DNA from: Gnetum montanum
Lineage: Eukaryota > Streptophyta > Gnetopsida > Gnetales > Gnetaceae
Assembly (NCBI GenBank): GCA_015680685.1
Contig: MNCI01030955.1
Coordinates: 128,272-192,271 of the forward strand
Reading direction: 5' to 3'
Length of the DNA: 64,000 bases
The stretch's first letter is position 1, and each line of letters opens with the position of its first letter. Below the pieces are notes generated by a model. The model had not been told where the DNA came from, searched no databases, and saw nothing but the letters and a program-made list of their open reading frames with translations. Of this stretch, positions 1 through 13,034 are shown in pieces. The translations under genes and the position numbers were made by a program.

Positions 1-1000
1 TATTTTCCATCCCCTTTGCTTACTATGTTAAAAGGTAGTTTGTCCCATAATGCATCATATTTCTTATCACTATCATCATTGGCTTTCTTGGGTTGTTGAT
101 CTTTTTTGAGCTATTGGATTTCATTGCTAAGAGCTTCTTCTTGAAGCTCCAGTTCAAACACCAACTCTATGTTTATGTTGTTGATAGCCAAGAGAACCAC
201 ATTATCACCATGAATGATGATTTCACTTCCCTTGTAAGGAATTTGAATTTCTTGATGGATGGGTGAGAACATAGCTTGTAAGTGAGCTAACTAAGGCCTC
301 CCTAGGATAAGGTTGAACCTTGGTGTCTCCTCCATGACCAAGAAATTGGGAGTTGTTGGGAATTACTCCCCTACCACAAAATCCAAGGAGATAAACCCCT
401 TGATGATAACTCGTGATCCATTGAAGGATTTGATAGCCATAGTTGATGTAGGTTTAATTTGCTCAGTTAGACCCAGGCATTCAACAATGGTGCATGGGAT
501 GATGTTGGTTGCAACTTCATGATCAACAAGCACCCAGCGTACTTTAAACTATCCTATGCATATGGTTATGAATAAAGAAGCCATAGTTACTTTACCATTA
601 TGGGAATTAGCTTTAATTTTTCTATCTCAAAATGTTAAGGGTGTTGACCTCTCCTCCCTTGGTGAGGGAGGAACCATCATTGCATGGATGGATTCCTCAT
701 TAGTAGGGATGTCCTTACTAATGGGGATGAAAATCAACATTTTGACTAAGACCCCATGATGAGTGGTGGATGTCATGATTATCTCATACAAACTTAAGGT
801 TGTATTCTTTTGCTTTAGGAATTGCTTGACTTACTCCATTGCACTAAGGTAGTTTTCATCGTTGGCCATAGGCATGTTGCCCTAGTTATGGTTTACTTCC
901 TTCATGCATCCCAAAATGTGAACTTTATCTTAAAGTTGTGGTTGTTGGGGCTTTTCATTGTTGTTCTAGTTATGGATGTTGGTGTCCTCTTGTGGCTTGT
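1..1000 (-). pseudogene. Element A protease region (decayed retropepsin and acidic tail)
   Basis: Minus-strand similarity to the D protease (46,154-46,861) runs through this interval with stops and frame changes. The active-site segment, at about 440-520, reads VDHEVATN where the B, C and D copies have a D-D-G core, so the glycine is lost. The glycine-rich second motif that reads ILGRSWL in D lies near 250-330 and is decayed. The first 150 bases encode a Glu/Asp-rich tail containing DALWDKLPFN, which has counterparts in B and C but is missing from D. As a retropepsin it would have matured the Gag-Pol polyprotein. No functional product is expected. Confidence 0.75.
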
Positions 1001-3590
1001 TGGTTGGAGTATTTTGGATAGAGGAGGTCATGGGTATTGAAAAAATGGGAGTGGGCTTTAGTGGGCCCACTTCCTTTCATTCCTTCATCTACTTGTCACC
1101 CTTGTTGTTAGGCTTTTACTTATTCTTCTTCCTTTATTTGGCTAATTTTTTGTTGTTGTCAATCATTGGTCGTGAGGAAGAGATGGTAGCATTGTCCATC
1201 ATAGGTGATCATTGTGCAATTGATTGGATTATATCTATTTGTATTATCTTAGTCTAGGGCACCTTGATGTGAAAAAGGATTCCTCAAAGGCACTTATGAT
1301 GGTATTCTAATGACGAATGAGAATTTTGAGATATGGGAATCTGAAGAAGCCCTTTCACAACAAAGGGGTACTTGAATCATGAATGGTTCTCTTAGGGTTC
1401 TCTAATCATCATTAATGTTGAATGCTAAAATAAAATAAAGGAAGTCATTAGCATTCAACTACTCTTTGTAGACTTGCATTGATTGGTTTTATGGACAAAC
1501 TAGGTTGGAAGCATCTAAGACCAACTCCCCCTATCTATCATCCTCTATAGGTCAACCTTTAGCATGAGGTAGAATTTTGTATCATGACATAGTAGTTGGT
1601 GATAATGGTAGACACGATCTAGTTTGAAGTACTTTGGTAGTTAGGGATCATCTTTCATTGCTTGAGTGGGGTCTTTGGCTATTTTGCATAACCACTTGTG
1701 TTTCTCTTGAGCATCTTTAGTCATTTGTTTGTGTTTCATGCATCCACTCTTTAATAGTTGGTCAAGTAACTCGGATGGCTTCATAGGTAATGTAGTATAT
1801 TTGGACTTTCCCTTCCTTTCAAAGTTAGGTTTGGTTGTTGTCAATATAATGGCCCCAAAGGTTGATGGTTGGTTATTGTAGTCATTAGTGGGGGCCTTGG
1901 GTTGGATTGGCCTTCAACCCTTGGTTTATAGTCTTTATTTCTTTTATCATATTTGCTATGCTCATGTTGTTTTATTTGCTCTTTTCTTTATCTCTTCATG
2001 CATGTTGATTCTTGTATACTAAATAGGTTGGATCATGATTGACCTTCACAACATCTTCTATGTTCTTGGTTTATGAGAATGCTTGGCTAAGAGACCATAG
2101 ATCAAGGTAGTAGAGTTTGGAATTAATAAAGTCATTCATTGTCCCCTTGAATATGGCTAAAAGATGGGCCTCAATGATGGACTATGGTATTTCATTGAGT
2201 ATTCCATTCCATCACTGGATGAATTTCTACATGGGCTCTAGGGATCCCTATTTGATTTTCATGATTTGATCAAGTGTTGTGTCAGGCTTCAAGTTATACA
2301 TGAAGTGAGTGACAAACTAGGCAACCATGTCCTCCAAAGAAGATATGGATACCCTAGGTAATGCATGATACCAATAAAAGTGCTTTCCTAGCCAAGGACA
2401 TAGGGAAAATCCTCATAATGGTATGAGGCCATGGCTACAAGAGTAAGCATTCAGATTGAAAGGTAATAAGGTGAGCATTCAAATCACCTTCTTCATTGTA
2501 TTTGCTAAATTGGAAAATATGGAGACTAGGAAGAAGTATCAAGGATGGAACTATAGGAATTATTGGATCATCCTGGTAGAACTCCATAATCTTGACAATT
2601 TGTGAGGTAGAGGCTTTAACCCTCTTCAACTCCTCTATTAGGTTCTGGATCATCTGGAAGGCTTGATCCATGCCCTATTGTGGGCTTGTTGGTTGTGAGG
2701 TTTGTACATAGGACTATGGTGTTTGTTGTGAGGCTTTTGGCCTTGCTATGGGTTATAAGACAAAAGGAAGAGGTTGTGTTATGGTTGTGGCTTGTGGGCC
2801 AAAAAAGGAAAAGGATGTTTGTGCCGATACTTGAGGAACAAATGGAATAAAGGGGGTGTGTGATCCCTAAGTCGCTTGGGATGCCATGGTGGCTCCCACA
2901 TGGGTAGTTAATGGATTTGTGGTGGTAAAAACCAATGTTGATGGTTGCATAGGTTGAGATCATGTGGAAAATGACATAGATAGGTTATCAATCATAAGTT
3001 ATGGCATTAATTAAGTTTTTTGTGTGGCTCTGATTGGTGTGGAAAAAATGTGGTAGGGTAGGGGAAAGTGGAAGATGGCAGCACCATGTCCATGAAGAAG
3101 AAAAAGGCATGAGGGAAAGGCTTGGTGGCCTTGGGGGTTGCTTGTTAGAAAAATTTCCCTAGGATGTTTTCGAGCTCAAATTCTACCCTAAATTCATCAT
3201 CCTCTTCTTATTATTCCTTAGAGCTATGTTTCCATCCTCTTTCTCTATATTAATCAATTAGGCTAGTATACCTACATAGATATCAGATAGAGGTATCTTA
3301 TCATAGGAGGAAGGAATGTACTCATTACCACTATAGTGGATAAGTTTGAACTCTATTTTTACTTCTGCTTTCAAATGTGAAATCAACATGCCAACCTATA
3401 TTTTGGTGTAAATGAAGTTACATCACTCTTCATTTATGACTAAAAAATTAGGAATTTTTTCTCTAAACCTAAAAGATTGCCTACATTTGATGATAGAAGG
3501 ATCTTTGGGATCATATTCCCTCATGGCTTGTTAGCTAGGACTTTTTCCAATGAAGGTGAAGGATGACTTGGTAGATTGTTGGAAAGACAT
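1001..3590 (-). pseudogene. Element A gag (decayed)
   Basis: The start is placed at 3,590 (MSFQQSTKSSF on the minus strand) because C and E have the same Met-Ser-Phe context at 27,388 and 63,191. The N-terminal domain (about 3,590-3,250) matches D gag around 49,400-49,720. The capsid-like core with FYQDDPI is at about 2,435-2,671, and the basic C-terminal segment KSKYTTLP is at 1,641-1,844. The region that in D holds repeats of PFIIRAP type follows at about 1,260-1,400. Gag forms the virus-like particle. Many TAG/TGA stops and several indels break the frame. Confidence 0.8.
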
Positions 3591-4765
3591 GGCTATGGTG
3601 TTGAGAATGGCATTAAAAAAGGCTATAAATGATAAAATAGAAGTAAATTATCATGAATAGAACTCAAAAAACATTTAAAGGAAACAAAAATACTTGAAAA
3701 CAAAGTACTTACTATAATTAGTAATTAGGGGATAAGAGGGGTTTACCCCTTTACCAAAAATGGAAAGTTGGAAATGTTGGTGTTAAGCCTTACCCAAGTT
3801 TGCCTTCCAATTGCCTCTACATTGGGTTTGGTAGTGAGTGAGGAGGGAAAGAAGGGGGATGAAATAATGAAAATATCACACCTTCTAGCTCAATGTTGGG
3901 AAGAGGGAGGAAAAGTTGAAAAATCAAAGTGGAAAGTTCGTATTTCCCACTAAGAACTTGATTTTGGCAAGTTACTATTATTCTTAGCTTGGAAAATGGG
4001 GAGAATCTAACTTTTGGAAGTTTGGTAATTTCTAGAAGGGTTTCACCACCCACTTTGGAAACTAGAAAAATTAGCAACAAAAGGGAAAAAAGGAAAAAGG
4101 ATATCACTGGTGGATTTGGAGGAAAAATTTCACAACAAGTGCTACAAAAATCATCACCCAACCACCTGCAACTTTCAGTGACAAAGGGGGAAAGGGTAGT
4201 GTTGATCTTTTGAAGGTTTTAAAAATTTTTGTTGCAAGAAATTAAAAAGGCTTTCAACTTGCAATGAGGAGAAATAGTTTTTCTTGTTGAGTTGGTGACA
4301 AGCATTACCCACGTTGGCCTCCCAACTGCCTCTACACAAGGTATGGCAGGGGGGAAGAAGCAGGGTAAGATAATGGAATATCACACCTCTTAACTTAATG
4401 TTCACAAAAGAGAAAGGCTGAAAAATGAAAGTAGAAAGTTGGTGTTTTTTCACCAAGATTACTTTTAGCCAGCTACAAATTTTCTCAGCTTGGAAAGATG
4501 GAGGGGGAAAACTAGCTTTTGGAAATTTGGTAGTTTTTGAAAGGGTTGCATCACCAACATTGAAAACTAAGAAAAGTTTGGCAGACAAAAGGGGTTAAGA
4601 AAATAAACTAGAAAATCAATTCTATCTTGAAAATTCATAGCAACTATTGTAAAAATTGCAAAGCCCAAACACCTACTACTTCATGCTAGGTCTCGGGAGT
4701 AGAGGAGGATAGGTGGCAACATTGATTAAAATGCAAATTCAAAGGTTTTGGCTATAAAACATAGA
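3591..4765 (-). repeat. Element A untranslated leader with internal repeats
   Basis: Non-coding sequence between gag and the 5' LTR. It holds two related blocks about 510 bp apart (near 3,785 and 4,300), each with the line 'lesson' segment of the leader: a purine-rich stretch, a phrase like TTGCCTCTACATTGGG, and a 'tatcacacc' phrase. The C leader (27,580 and 28,100) has equivalent blocks, and the E leader has them reversed. Short open frames here are chance. The leader breaks off near 4,765, directly against mid-LTR sequence. Confidence 0.65.
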
Positions 4766-5415
4766 TTTCAATATATGTTCTTTCCCCCATGGACATTTCA
4801 TTTACTATAAATAGTAATTGGGGCACACATTCTACACTAGAGATGAATCTTCCATGCTAAGCTCTTCACCATGCTTGTTGAAGTAGTTGGTAAAGGTTGA
4901 AGCGCATGAAGTAATGAATTTTGGCTTTTGTTGTCTCCATGTTGGGGGGATGCAACAAAAGGGGATGAGGGGTTGGTGAGGCACTTCCATGTTGAGAGGG
5001 GAAGGTTTCTAAGATAAGAATGTAGTCTTCATGTTGCAGGGAAAAGTTCCCAATCTGAGGGAAAACCCTCCACCTCTCCATGCTCGAGGTAGCTAAGATC
5101 TTCCCCCTACAAGTGTTTCTAGCATAGAAAAATATATACCCCCCATAAAACCCATCAAATTACCACTTTTGGCATTCCAAAAGGCATGTTTGACCCTCCA
5201 AGCCTAAATATAGACACCAGGTAACTTTTTTCACTTGGTGAATGAGGCTTTAACCACTTATGAGGCATTTTCAGTCCCAAAAGTATAAAGTATGTGAAAT
5301 TGCCAAATGTGGATTACAGTCTTCACATTTATAATGAAGTTTTGCCTCTAGTTTCATGGGGTGAAAACTACATGATGAAAATTGGCTATAACATGCAAAT
5401 TTTTGTGGTTTTTCA
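4766..5415 (-). repeat. Element A 5' LTR, truncated
   Basis: About 650 bp matching the right-hand (U3-side) part of the C LTRs (12,412-13,034 and 29,640-30,355), including CTATAAATAGTAA at about 4,805 and the terminal segment ending in TTTCA at 5,415. The other part of the LTR, the PBS and the adjoining leader are missing: the text jumps from leader (TTTTGGCTATAAAAC) to mid-LTR (TTCTTTCCCCC) near 4,765. An internal deletion after insertion is the simplest explanation. Confidence 0.75.
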
Positions 5416-5997
5416 CAAGGCACATACGTTGAAACCTAAGCCATGAACTATAAGAAGAATGAAGGAAGATAATACCACTAAGGCTAAAATATCATGCACT
5501 AAGGGAAAGAATTTCCTCATAAAAATGGAACAAGCCAAATGGTCCCTCAAATAAAAGAACATGTCACCAAGCCTGTACAACCTAGTCATGGCTTCTCCTA
5601 ATTACAAAAATGCATTAGCTTAAGTGTTGGCTTCTATTCCTATGAGCATAGACATGTTGGCCAACAAAGAATTAATCCACTCTATCATTGAGTAAGCTTC
5701 ACTTAGAGAAAACAAGCATAAACCCATGCTTAAATTTTGTGACAATGAAGTGAAGATTAACTCTTGAAATGAAGAAGTACTATTCACTCCTCTTCTCATT
5801 ACTATATATATTGAGAAGTACAAGATTCATCATGTTCATGTGAATGATGGAAAAATATCTAATGTGGTACCATTTTTTGTTGTTGATAAACTAAGCTTAA
5901 CAAAGAATATTCAAGAAACCACTACCTCAACACTCAAGTCATTTAATGAGTCACAAGTAGTAGTGCGAGGTTTTATCTCCTTATATTTTGTAGTTGA
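5416..5997 (+). pseudogene. Element F: plus-strand gag-protease fragment trapped between A and B
   Basis: On the plus strand this sliver matches the gag-protease junction and protease of D read on the minus strand. It holds the leading stretch (about 5,500-5,620), then SIPMSIDML (about 5,635), a retropepsin core VHVNDGKISN near 5,840 (N-D-G where B, C and D have D-D-G), and on to a FISLYFVVD segment at 5,970-5,997. It is cut on the left by A and on the right by B. The apparent minus-strand frame at 5,620-5,823 is its shadow. It is the remnant of an older, opposite-orientation copy of the same family. Confidence 0.8.
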
Positions 5998-7368
5998 TGT
6001 TGCAATCTAAAAAAATGATCATTGAAAAACCAAATTATCTAGCATAGAAACCTCAACCCTAAATTCCCAGGGCCTCAAAAAATAGAATTTATGGTATCTT
6101 AGATGGTCTAATAAATCACCCAAGGACTTGAGGGGGTGAAAAACATGGGTAATGAAGTAAAGTGATGCATATCTATAAATTAATGCACTGAAAATACATC
6201 AATTAAATTTGAAATTGGACACAAAATGAAATTGTAAAATTTCATGAAATAAATAAAAAATGAGTTCAAAGTTGTGTACAAAATTTTTACCCAAGAGAAG
6301 GACAACAATGGTTTACATACAGCAGGATTTAGAGCTCATTGAAGTCATGATCAACTCCATGATATGGTATCTCTGCCACTCTCGAAACTATCAAACCTCC
6401 TTTGCCACCACTCCAACTCTACAACATTGGTCACTACTAGGGTTGAGAAATGTGAGGGAAAGAGGCTATTAAAATGCTCCATGCTGAGATTTGGGGATCC
6501 CAAGGGGGTAACATTGACACTCTAGGCTCACAAATACCAAGGGAGGAGGATAATAGGGTAAAATGGCTATAGTTATTCCACACTATTAGGCCCCAAGAAA
6601 TTATGTTTTTGTTAGGAAGCAAGAGCTCTTGGATGTAAAAATGCTGAAAATGCAAAGTGTATATTATTACCAAAGTGTGGAAACTTAAAATGGTGTTGGG
6701 GTTTGATATTTAAAGGTTTTTTGTCATGATTTAGGATGCAAATGGTTGATAGATTGGCTACAAATTGCTATCATGTCTAAAGGGGTAGGTGAAATCCACC
6801 CCCATGCATTTACACTAGCACCCATGTTGGTTGATCCCTCCATGCTAGCTGACCCCTCCACACTAGTTGACCCCTCCATGCTGGCTTTGCAAGGTCAATG
6901 TTGAAGCCCATGGATTATTGAAATATGGTCTCTTCTACTTCTTCACTGAGGAGGAGGTGTCAATGTTGGGGGCATGAGAAATTAATGCTAAGGGTGAAGA
7001 TCAAACCCCTCCAAGTTGATTTTTCCCTCTTTTCTATGCTAGTTGGCTTGTTCACACTGGGCTACCCCTGTTAGGGGTTTTCTAGTGTAGAAAAGTGTAT
7101 ATACCCTAAAAAACCCACCAAATTATCATTTTTTGCATCCCAAAAGGCATTTTTGACTTCTCCAAGCCAAAACATAAATACTAGGTGATTGTTTCACTTA
7201 GGGAATGAGGCTTTGACCGTTTATGAGGCATTTTTCAATCCAAAAAGTATTGAATATGTGAGATTGCCTCTTATAGGTTACAGTTTTCACATTTACAATG
7301 AATTTTTTCCTTGGGTTTCATGGGATGGGGTTACAAAGGTTACAATATGAAATTTTGGTAGTGTTTCA
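5998..7368 (-). repeat. Element B 3' LTR
   Basis: It starts TGTTGCAATC, like the C left LTR (TGTTGCAATT), and ends GTGTTTCA. About 1,371 bp. Shared landmarks include CCTAAATTCCCAGGGCC near 6,060, the repeated TCCATGCTAG-type phrases at 6,820-6,900 and 7,040-7,090, and the terminal 250 bp. The PPT adjoins it on the right. No complete TSD can be shown because B's far end is outside the window. A few ORFs inside it are chance. Confidence 0.85.
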
Positions 7369-8480
7369 TTGGTCCCTCTTTGTTGGTGTCTAGAGGATTG
7401 ACCTAAGAGGCATCAACAAAGAATACAAAATACCACTGCATGTCCATCATTGATGTTCCCTCTCCAGGCTTGATCTAGTTGTGTCAAAGCATGTTAAAGA
7501 GTGCTTGTGAGGATGGCATAAGGTAGTGATGATGATAATGGTCATTTGAGAGATAGTCATGGAGGCTAACAATGCATTCTAGGTGTTTATATCATAGCTA
7601 TAGTATGACATTGATACATTTTGAAGTGTTGGTCACTTAGAAAATGCATTTGATGAACCAATCACTTCAATCAAATATTTTTTTAGCTATTTTGATTTGA
7701 GGCTTCATTGACCATTTAGCTTCTTGGCAATTTTTTCCCATTTTTTTTGTCTAGGGTAAAACCATCATTGGGTTTCTTTACTAAGGTTGGTTTAACATAG
7801 TTTTCCTATTGAGTGAGTTGCATTACACTCAATAAACTTGGTTTTCCCATTGAAGAAAGGTGTGTTATACTTGATGGACTTAATGATTTTTCTATTGAAT
7901 GAGCTATGTTACATTCAAGTGGACTTAAGGATGGAGCATGATGAAGAGATATCATATGACTATAGTGCATGAGGGATGAACATAGGTTAATATTATTTTT
8001 CAAGGTATGGAAGGTCATGATAAGGTTAGGGGGCTAGGCCCAAGGAGTGGTGCTAGATGGTAGGAAATGGTATAATCACTCTTGACATAGCAAGATAAAC
8101 TCATCAAATTGTGAACATCAAGGTTTCATGGTGACTTTCTACCATAATGAGTTGCACCCTTACGATGGCCCTGAGCTTCATCCAACAGACACAACTCCAA
8201 GAAGATAAGAAAACCAAGCAAACATGACATGTTATGACATTACAATGCATACAAGCTACATGAAATGATAAAACCAAGCTACCTAGGTCATCAATGTAGC
8301 TAGTTTAAGGCTATGGTGGGACATGATACTAGTTTAAGGCCTTGGTAAGCCATGGTTCTAGTTTAAGATCATAGTAGACTGTGGTGCCAATTTAAGGCCT
8401 TGGTAGGCCATATTGCCATCTTAAGACCTTAGCAAGCCATGGAATCACCAATTTTAGGCCTTTTCAGGCCATGAAAAGTA
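7369..8480 (-). other. Element B polypurine tract, stem-loop and 3' spacer
   Basis: Read on the minus strand, AACAAAGAGGGACCAA abuts the LTR, a polypurine tract for plus-strand priming. The segment CTTTGTTGGTG (7,377-7,387) can pair with CATCAACAAAG about 30 bases further on, forming a stem also seen in D. The spacer has no convincing gene. It contains a phrase repeated about every 60 bp around 7,800-7,925 (TTGAGTGAGTTGCATTACA and variants) and ends with a run of GCTAGTTTAAGGCC-type units at about 8,290-8,480. Confidence 0.65.
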
Positions 8481-11458
8481 GGCTTACTTGTTGATGATTG
8501 TCGGCTACATGCAATATGGCTTTAGATAGGAATGATTAACTAGATTGGCCAACTCATTTCCATCTATGTCAACTATCCTAAATGCTCCATTACCATAGGC
8601 TTTAGTGACAAGGAAAGATCCTTTCTAGCTAGATGAGAATTTATCTACATTCTCATGGATGGCTTTGAAAACTAGGTCACCTTCCTTGATCTTATGCTTA
8701 GTCAAGTTATCGTGGTGTTTCCATTTCTAGCTCTCTTGATAGTATTCAATGTAAGCAATTGTTTGCATATGTTGCTCCTCCATTGAGTTTGGGTTCACTA
8801 CCCACAACTCCTTGCTTTGTTCATCATTGATGAAGTTAGTCAGGGCCATCCAAAGTGATGGTACATGCAATTCAAGAGGAAAAAAAGCTTTAGAACCATA
8901 AACTAAGCTATAAGGTGTTACACTAGTCACCATACGGAAAGTTGTATGATATGCCCAAAGTACATGGACAAGACACTCATGCCATTTGTGCTTGGTATTA
9001 TTGAGCATCTTCTTGAGCAAGTTGATGATGACCTTATTGTTTACTTTTACTTATCCATTAGCTTGAGGGTAATAAGGCAATAAGAAAGAATGTTTAATTC
9101 CTAGATCATTACAAAAATATTTTGTTTCTTGGATACTAAATTATGGTCCATTATCTATAACTATGATCATGGTTATGTCAAAATAAGCTACAATGTTATC
9201 TAGGATAAATTTACAGACTTGTTCAAACGTAGTCTTCCTAATTACTTCAACCCACTTAGTAAAGTATTCGGTTGCGGTGATGATGAAGCTATGTCTTGCT
9301 AAAGACTTAGGCATTATAGGACCAATAATATCTAATCCCAATCATTAAAATGACCAAGTGATCTAAGTTGTGTGTAACTTAGTTGCTAAGACATGCATGA
9401 GGTTGCTATGTTGTTGGCATGTCTCACAATGCTTAACCTTCTACAGGTAGTCACTTTTCATTTACAACTAGTAGTAACCTAACCATATAATCTTAGTGGC
9501 CATAGCTCTAGGTCCTATATATCCTTCACAAACACCCTTGTGAACCTTCTCTAGGATTTTTATAGCTTTAGTTTTACCTAATTACTTTTATAGTATGTCA
9601 TCATAGAACCATCAACAAAATGTGTTATCACTTACGATGACATACTACTTCAATCATTTCATGCAGTGCCCTTTTGAGTAGTAGTTACGCCTTGTGGGGA
9701 TTCACCATGCATAAGGTAAATTTGATATCATCATATCACTCCTTGGCAAGAGTAGTATGAGTGATGGCCACAATGGTATCCTCAATGTTTTGTGTGATGG
9801 GAATAGTATAATTCATGGTTAAGGTGGGCAATTTACTAATCACATCTAGTGTCACATTGAGAGATAATGTTGTAATTACATCAACTATGACATTCTCATT
9901 TTGGGGTATGTGTTGGATATTAGCAGCTATAAGTTGTTGTAACAATTGCTTCCCTAGGTCATAGTAAGGTTGTAAGTGTTTACGTTACATGCATAAACCT
10001 TGGTCACTTAGTTAACCACAAGTTGTAAGTCACCTTTGATTATTAATCATCTAATTCCTAGGTCATAAGCTACCATCATTCCTATGATCAAACCCTCATA
10101 CTCCACTATGTTGTTGGTACATGAAAATTCAAAATGATAGGAAAATTGTTAGATTTCACTAGATGAGAATGTTATGATGGTAGCAGCACTAGCCCCATGG
10201 GCAATTGAAGCTTCATCAAAGTGTTAAGTTGCCTCATAACCCTTGGGCACTTTTTTAACAATGTTAATGTGATCATCTGAGAACTTAGGATCTACGGTTG
10301 TTTGGTCATCAATAGGTGATATTGTTAGTTGTAAAATTATAGATTGACATTTTGTTGGGGATTAAGAGATGTAATTAAGGTCAAACTCCATTGTTATGGC
10401 TTTCCATGAAGCTATATGGCTACTCTCATAGATTTTTGTCGTTATGGCTCTGAGCACATAATCTTTGCAAGTGATGCTAACCTAGCTTCTATAGAGGTAG
10501 TGTCTCCACTTCTTCAATGAGAAGACTAGTGCTAGATAATACTTCTCCACTTTAGTGTGTTAGGTCTCATGGGAACCTAGTTCATGGCTAAGGTAGTATA
10601 CTATCATCTTTGCTCCATCATCACATTTCTAGTAGCGTAAAGAGGCAATTTACATGTTAGAGATGGTAAGTTAAATGTAGAATGGTTTACCCTCTTGTGG
10701 AGGGTAGACTTTTAGTAGTTGTGCCACCTCTTGCTTAAGGTTTCCAAAGGCCTCTTGACATTGAGTTGCCTACTCATAGTAAATCCTTTTCTTAAGCAAG
10801 TGTTGCATGGGCTGTAACTTATCCATAAGACTAGCAATAAACCTACAAATAAATTGCAATCTACCTTGTAATCCTTGAAGCTCCTTAAGGTTGGTAGGAA
10901 TTTCTAGTTTGGATATGGCCTTAACCTTATTAGGATCAACATGTATCCTTGCTTTAGATACTACAAAGCCAAGCATCTTATTGGCCTTGACATCGAAGAC
11001 ACACTTCTTAGGATTGAGCCTAAGCTTATACTTGAGGCATCATTTAAGCATAAGGTATAGATCATTAGCATGGTTGCTAGCCACTTTGGATTTAATGGCT
11101 ATATCATCCACATAATCATTGAGCAAACCTAACATGTAATCATTGAAAATATAGGCCATGGCTCATTGATAAGTTGATCCTATGTTTTTAAGACCAAAGG
11201 ATATCATGGTATAGCAAAACGTACCCCAAGGGGTCATCAAGATCATGCTAAGTTGGTGCTCTAGGTTGATCCTAATTTGGTTTTATCTAAAAATCCATCC
11301 ATAAAGGACAAAAAGGTATTTTTTGTTGTAGTATCGATAAGTTGATCAATACAAGGTAAAGGAAAGTCATCCTTAATAGTTTCTTTATTTAGATCTTGGA
11401 TGTCGATCTAAATACAAATACTCCCATTTTTCTTAGGAACTACTACTATGTTGGACAC
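8481..11458 (-). pseudogene. Element B pol, C-terminal part: RT, two RNase H domains, integrase (decayed)
   Basis: Minus-strand pol remnants in order: RT thumb region (10,770-10,976, with MLGFVVSKARIHVDPNKV), Ty3 RNase H (about 10,350-10,760), the second, archaeal-like RNase H (about 9,950-10,260), a linker, and integrase (8,727-9,341 and flanks). Integrase keeps WGLDIIGP-type sequence and an intact DNGP at 9,141-9,155, where D has Asn. The C-terminal GPF-type segment is near 8,590-8,640. Multiple stops and small indels. The RT is cut at 11,463 by insertion of C and continues at 30,361. Confidence 0.8.
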
Positions 11459-11463
11459 CCATT
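11459..11463. repeat. Target-site duplication of element C, left copy (CCATT)
   Basis: CCATT precedes the C left LTR (TGTTGCAATT) and recurs directly after the C right LTR at 30,356-30,360. Removing C and one CCATT restores the RT text: GGACACCCATT joins ATTCATAGTCAAAAACCC, matching the uninterrupted stretch in C at about 16,260-16,300. Confidence 0.9.
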
Positions 11464-13034
11464 TGTTGCAATTGAAAACCTCAATCACTGGAATAAAAAA
11501 AAAGGGTCCTTGATGTAGTAGTTTGCGAAACCCAAATCCCCAAGGCCTCCATGAGAGAAATGGGATTCAAGGCATCGTAGCCAGTCTAATAGATCAACCT
11601 AGGACTTATGAGAAGCAAAATGTGGAAATATAAATAGATCTGAATGATGCATAGATAATAAATTTACTTTTAAATACAAAACTTAAAACTTAATAAGAAA
11701 GAATAAAGAATAAGTTAAAGAAATATGTACAAATGGTGTTTGGATGAGCAAAAAATGGGGTTCACTTGTGTTGGAGTTCAGAGCTCATTAAAGTTGATGT
11801 GATCTGCTCCATGATCCAAGTGCTAAGACACTCCTGGTAGTATCAAACTTTCCTTCATTTTTGAACCTCAGATCTATATGTTGGGTCACTGATGAGGGGT
11901 GAGAAAGGTGGAAAATTTGGATGCCAAATTGCTCCACATTGGGGATTGGAAATTATAGAGGCGTGTTGTTGACACAAAAAATCCACCAAATCTCAAGGCC
12001 ACAATTCTTCCATGTTGTGGTTGAAGAGAATGCAAGTATGGAAACTTGCAAGAGCTCTTAAGTGCTTGAAAATGCCCCAAGTGTGGAATTATGTGTATGC
12101 AAATTACTTGATAATGCTGAACTTGCTTAGAATTGCTAAACAAAAACTACTTATCTTGCTTTAAATTTTGGAACCTTGAGAAAAATTGCTAAATCATGTA
12201 AGTGTTGAATCTTGTGAAAAATGCTAAACCTTTGTCAAAAATTTCTTGTATACTTAAAAAATTTCTAAATCTCTAAATGGTGTTGAAGGTTGGATTTTGT
12301 AGGATCTTTAGGCCATGAATGGGGCTACAAATTGGCTAAAAATTTGATGTAAATTTGTTGCAAATTAGATGCTAAATTTAGGTGAGATGGATGCTAAAAG
12401 TTGGGGGGTTACTATACATAGTAAGTTCTTCCCCCCATGGCCATTCCATTTGCTATAAATAGTAACCAGGGCACAACTTCCATGTTGAAGATGAATCTTC
12501 CATACTAAGTTCTCTACCATGCTTGTTGAAGTGGTTGGTCAATGTTGAGGTGCATTAAGTGATGAATTTTTTCTTTTTGTAGCTCCCACGCTAGTGGGAA
12601 ACTTCCATGTTTAAGGAGAAAAGTTTCCATGCTAGGGGGGAAAGTTTCAAAATTGGGGTAGAAACTTTTTCAAAACTCCCACCCTTCCACACTGGGGGTA
12701 GGTAAGATCTACCGCCCCCCCTCCACCACTAGTGTTTCCAGCGTAGAAAAATGTATACCCCCCATAAAACCCATTAAATTGCCTTTTTTAGCATTTTAAA
12801 AGGCATTTTTTACCCCCTAGCCTAAATATAGATACTAGGTGACTTTTTTCACTTGGGGAATGAGTCTTTGACCACTTATGCGGCATTTCCTAGCTCCAAA
12901 AGTATAAAGTATGTGAAATTGCCCATTGTGGATTACAATTTTCACATTTACAATGAAGTTGTGCCTCAGGTTCCATGGGGTGAAAGCTACATGATGAAGA
13001 TTGGTTATAACATGAAAATTTTTATGGTGTTTCA
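11464..13034 (-). repeat. Element C 3' LTR
   Basis: 1,571 bp, TGTTGCAATT to GGTGTTTCA. Aligns by eye with the C 5' LTR (28,691-30,355) over its length, for example GGGATTCAAGGCATC at about 11,569 against GGGATTCGAGGCACC at 28,787, and the CTATAAATAGTAA phrase at 12,454 against 29,676. The minus-strand frames at 11,886-12,143 and 12,835-13,107 recur in the other LTR only as generally similar sequence and are not genes. Confidence 0.9.

Larger units (their letters stand above)
1..5415 (-). mobile_element. Element A: 5' part of a Ty3/gypsy retrotransposon, truncated by the window edge
   Basis: Minus-strand copy of the same family as B, C and D. Read on the minus strand it shows a truncated 5' LTR, an untranslated leader with repeats, gag and protease, then leaves the window before the splice-donor position seen in B and C. 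The right end is the family terminus GTGGTTTTTCA at 5,415, a variant of GGTGTTTCA, followed by candidate TSD CAAGG (5,416-5,420); its partner lies outside the window. It was inserted into the plus-strand protease fragment F. CpG is scarce and stops are frequent, so it is an old dead copy. Confidence 0.85.

Noticed and set aside
4800-4830. CTATAAATAGTAA as a clear LTR TATA box in A, C and E
   Set aside because: The canonical TATAAATA is on the strand opposite to gag-pol transcription in these copies; kept only as a weak possibility.
5620-5823. Minus-strand 67-codon frame
   Set aside because: It is the shadow of the plus-strand protease fragment F.
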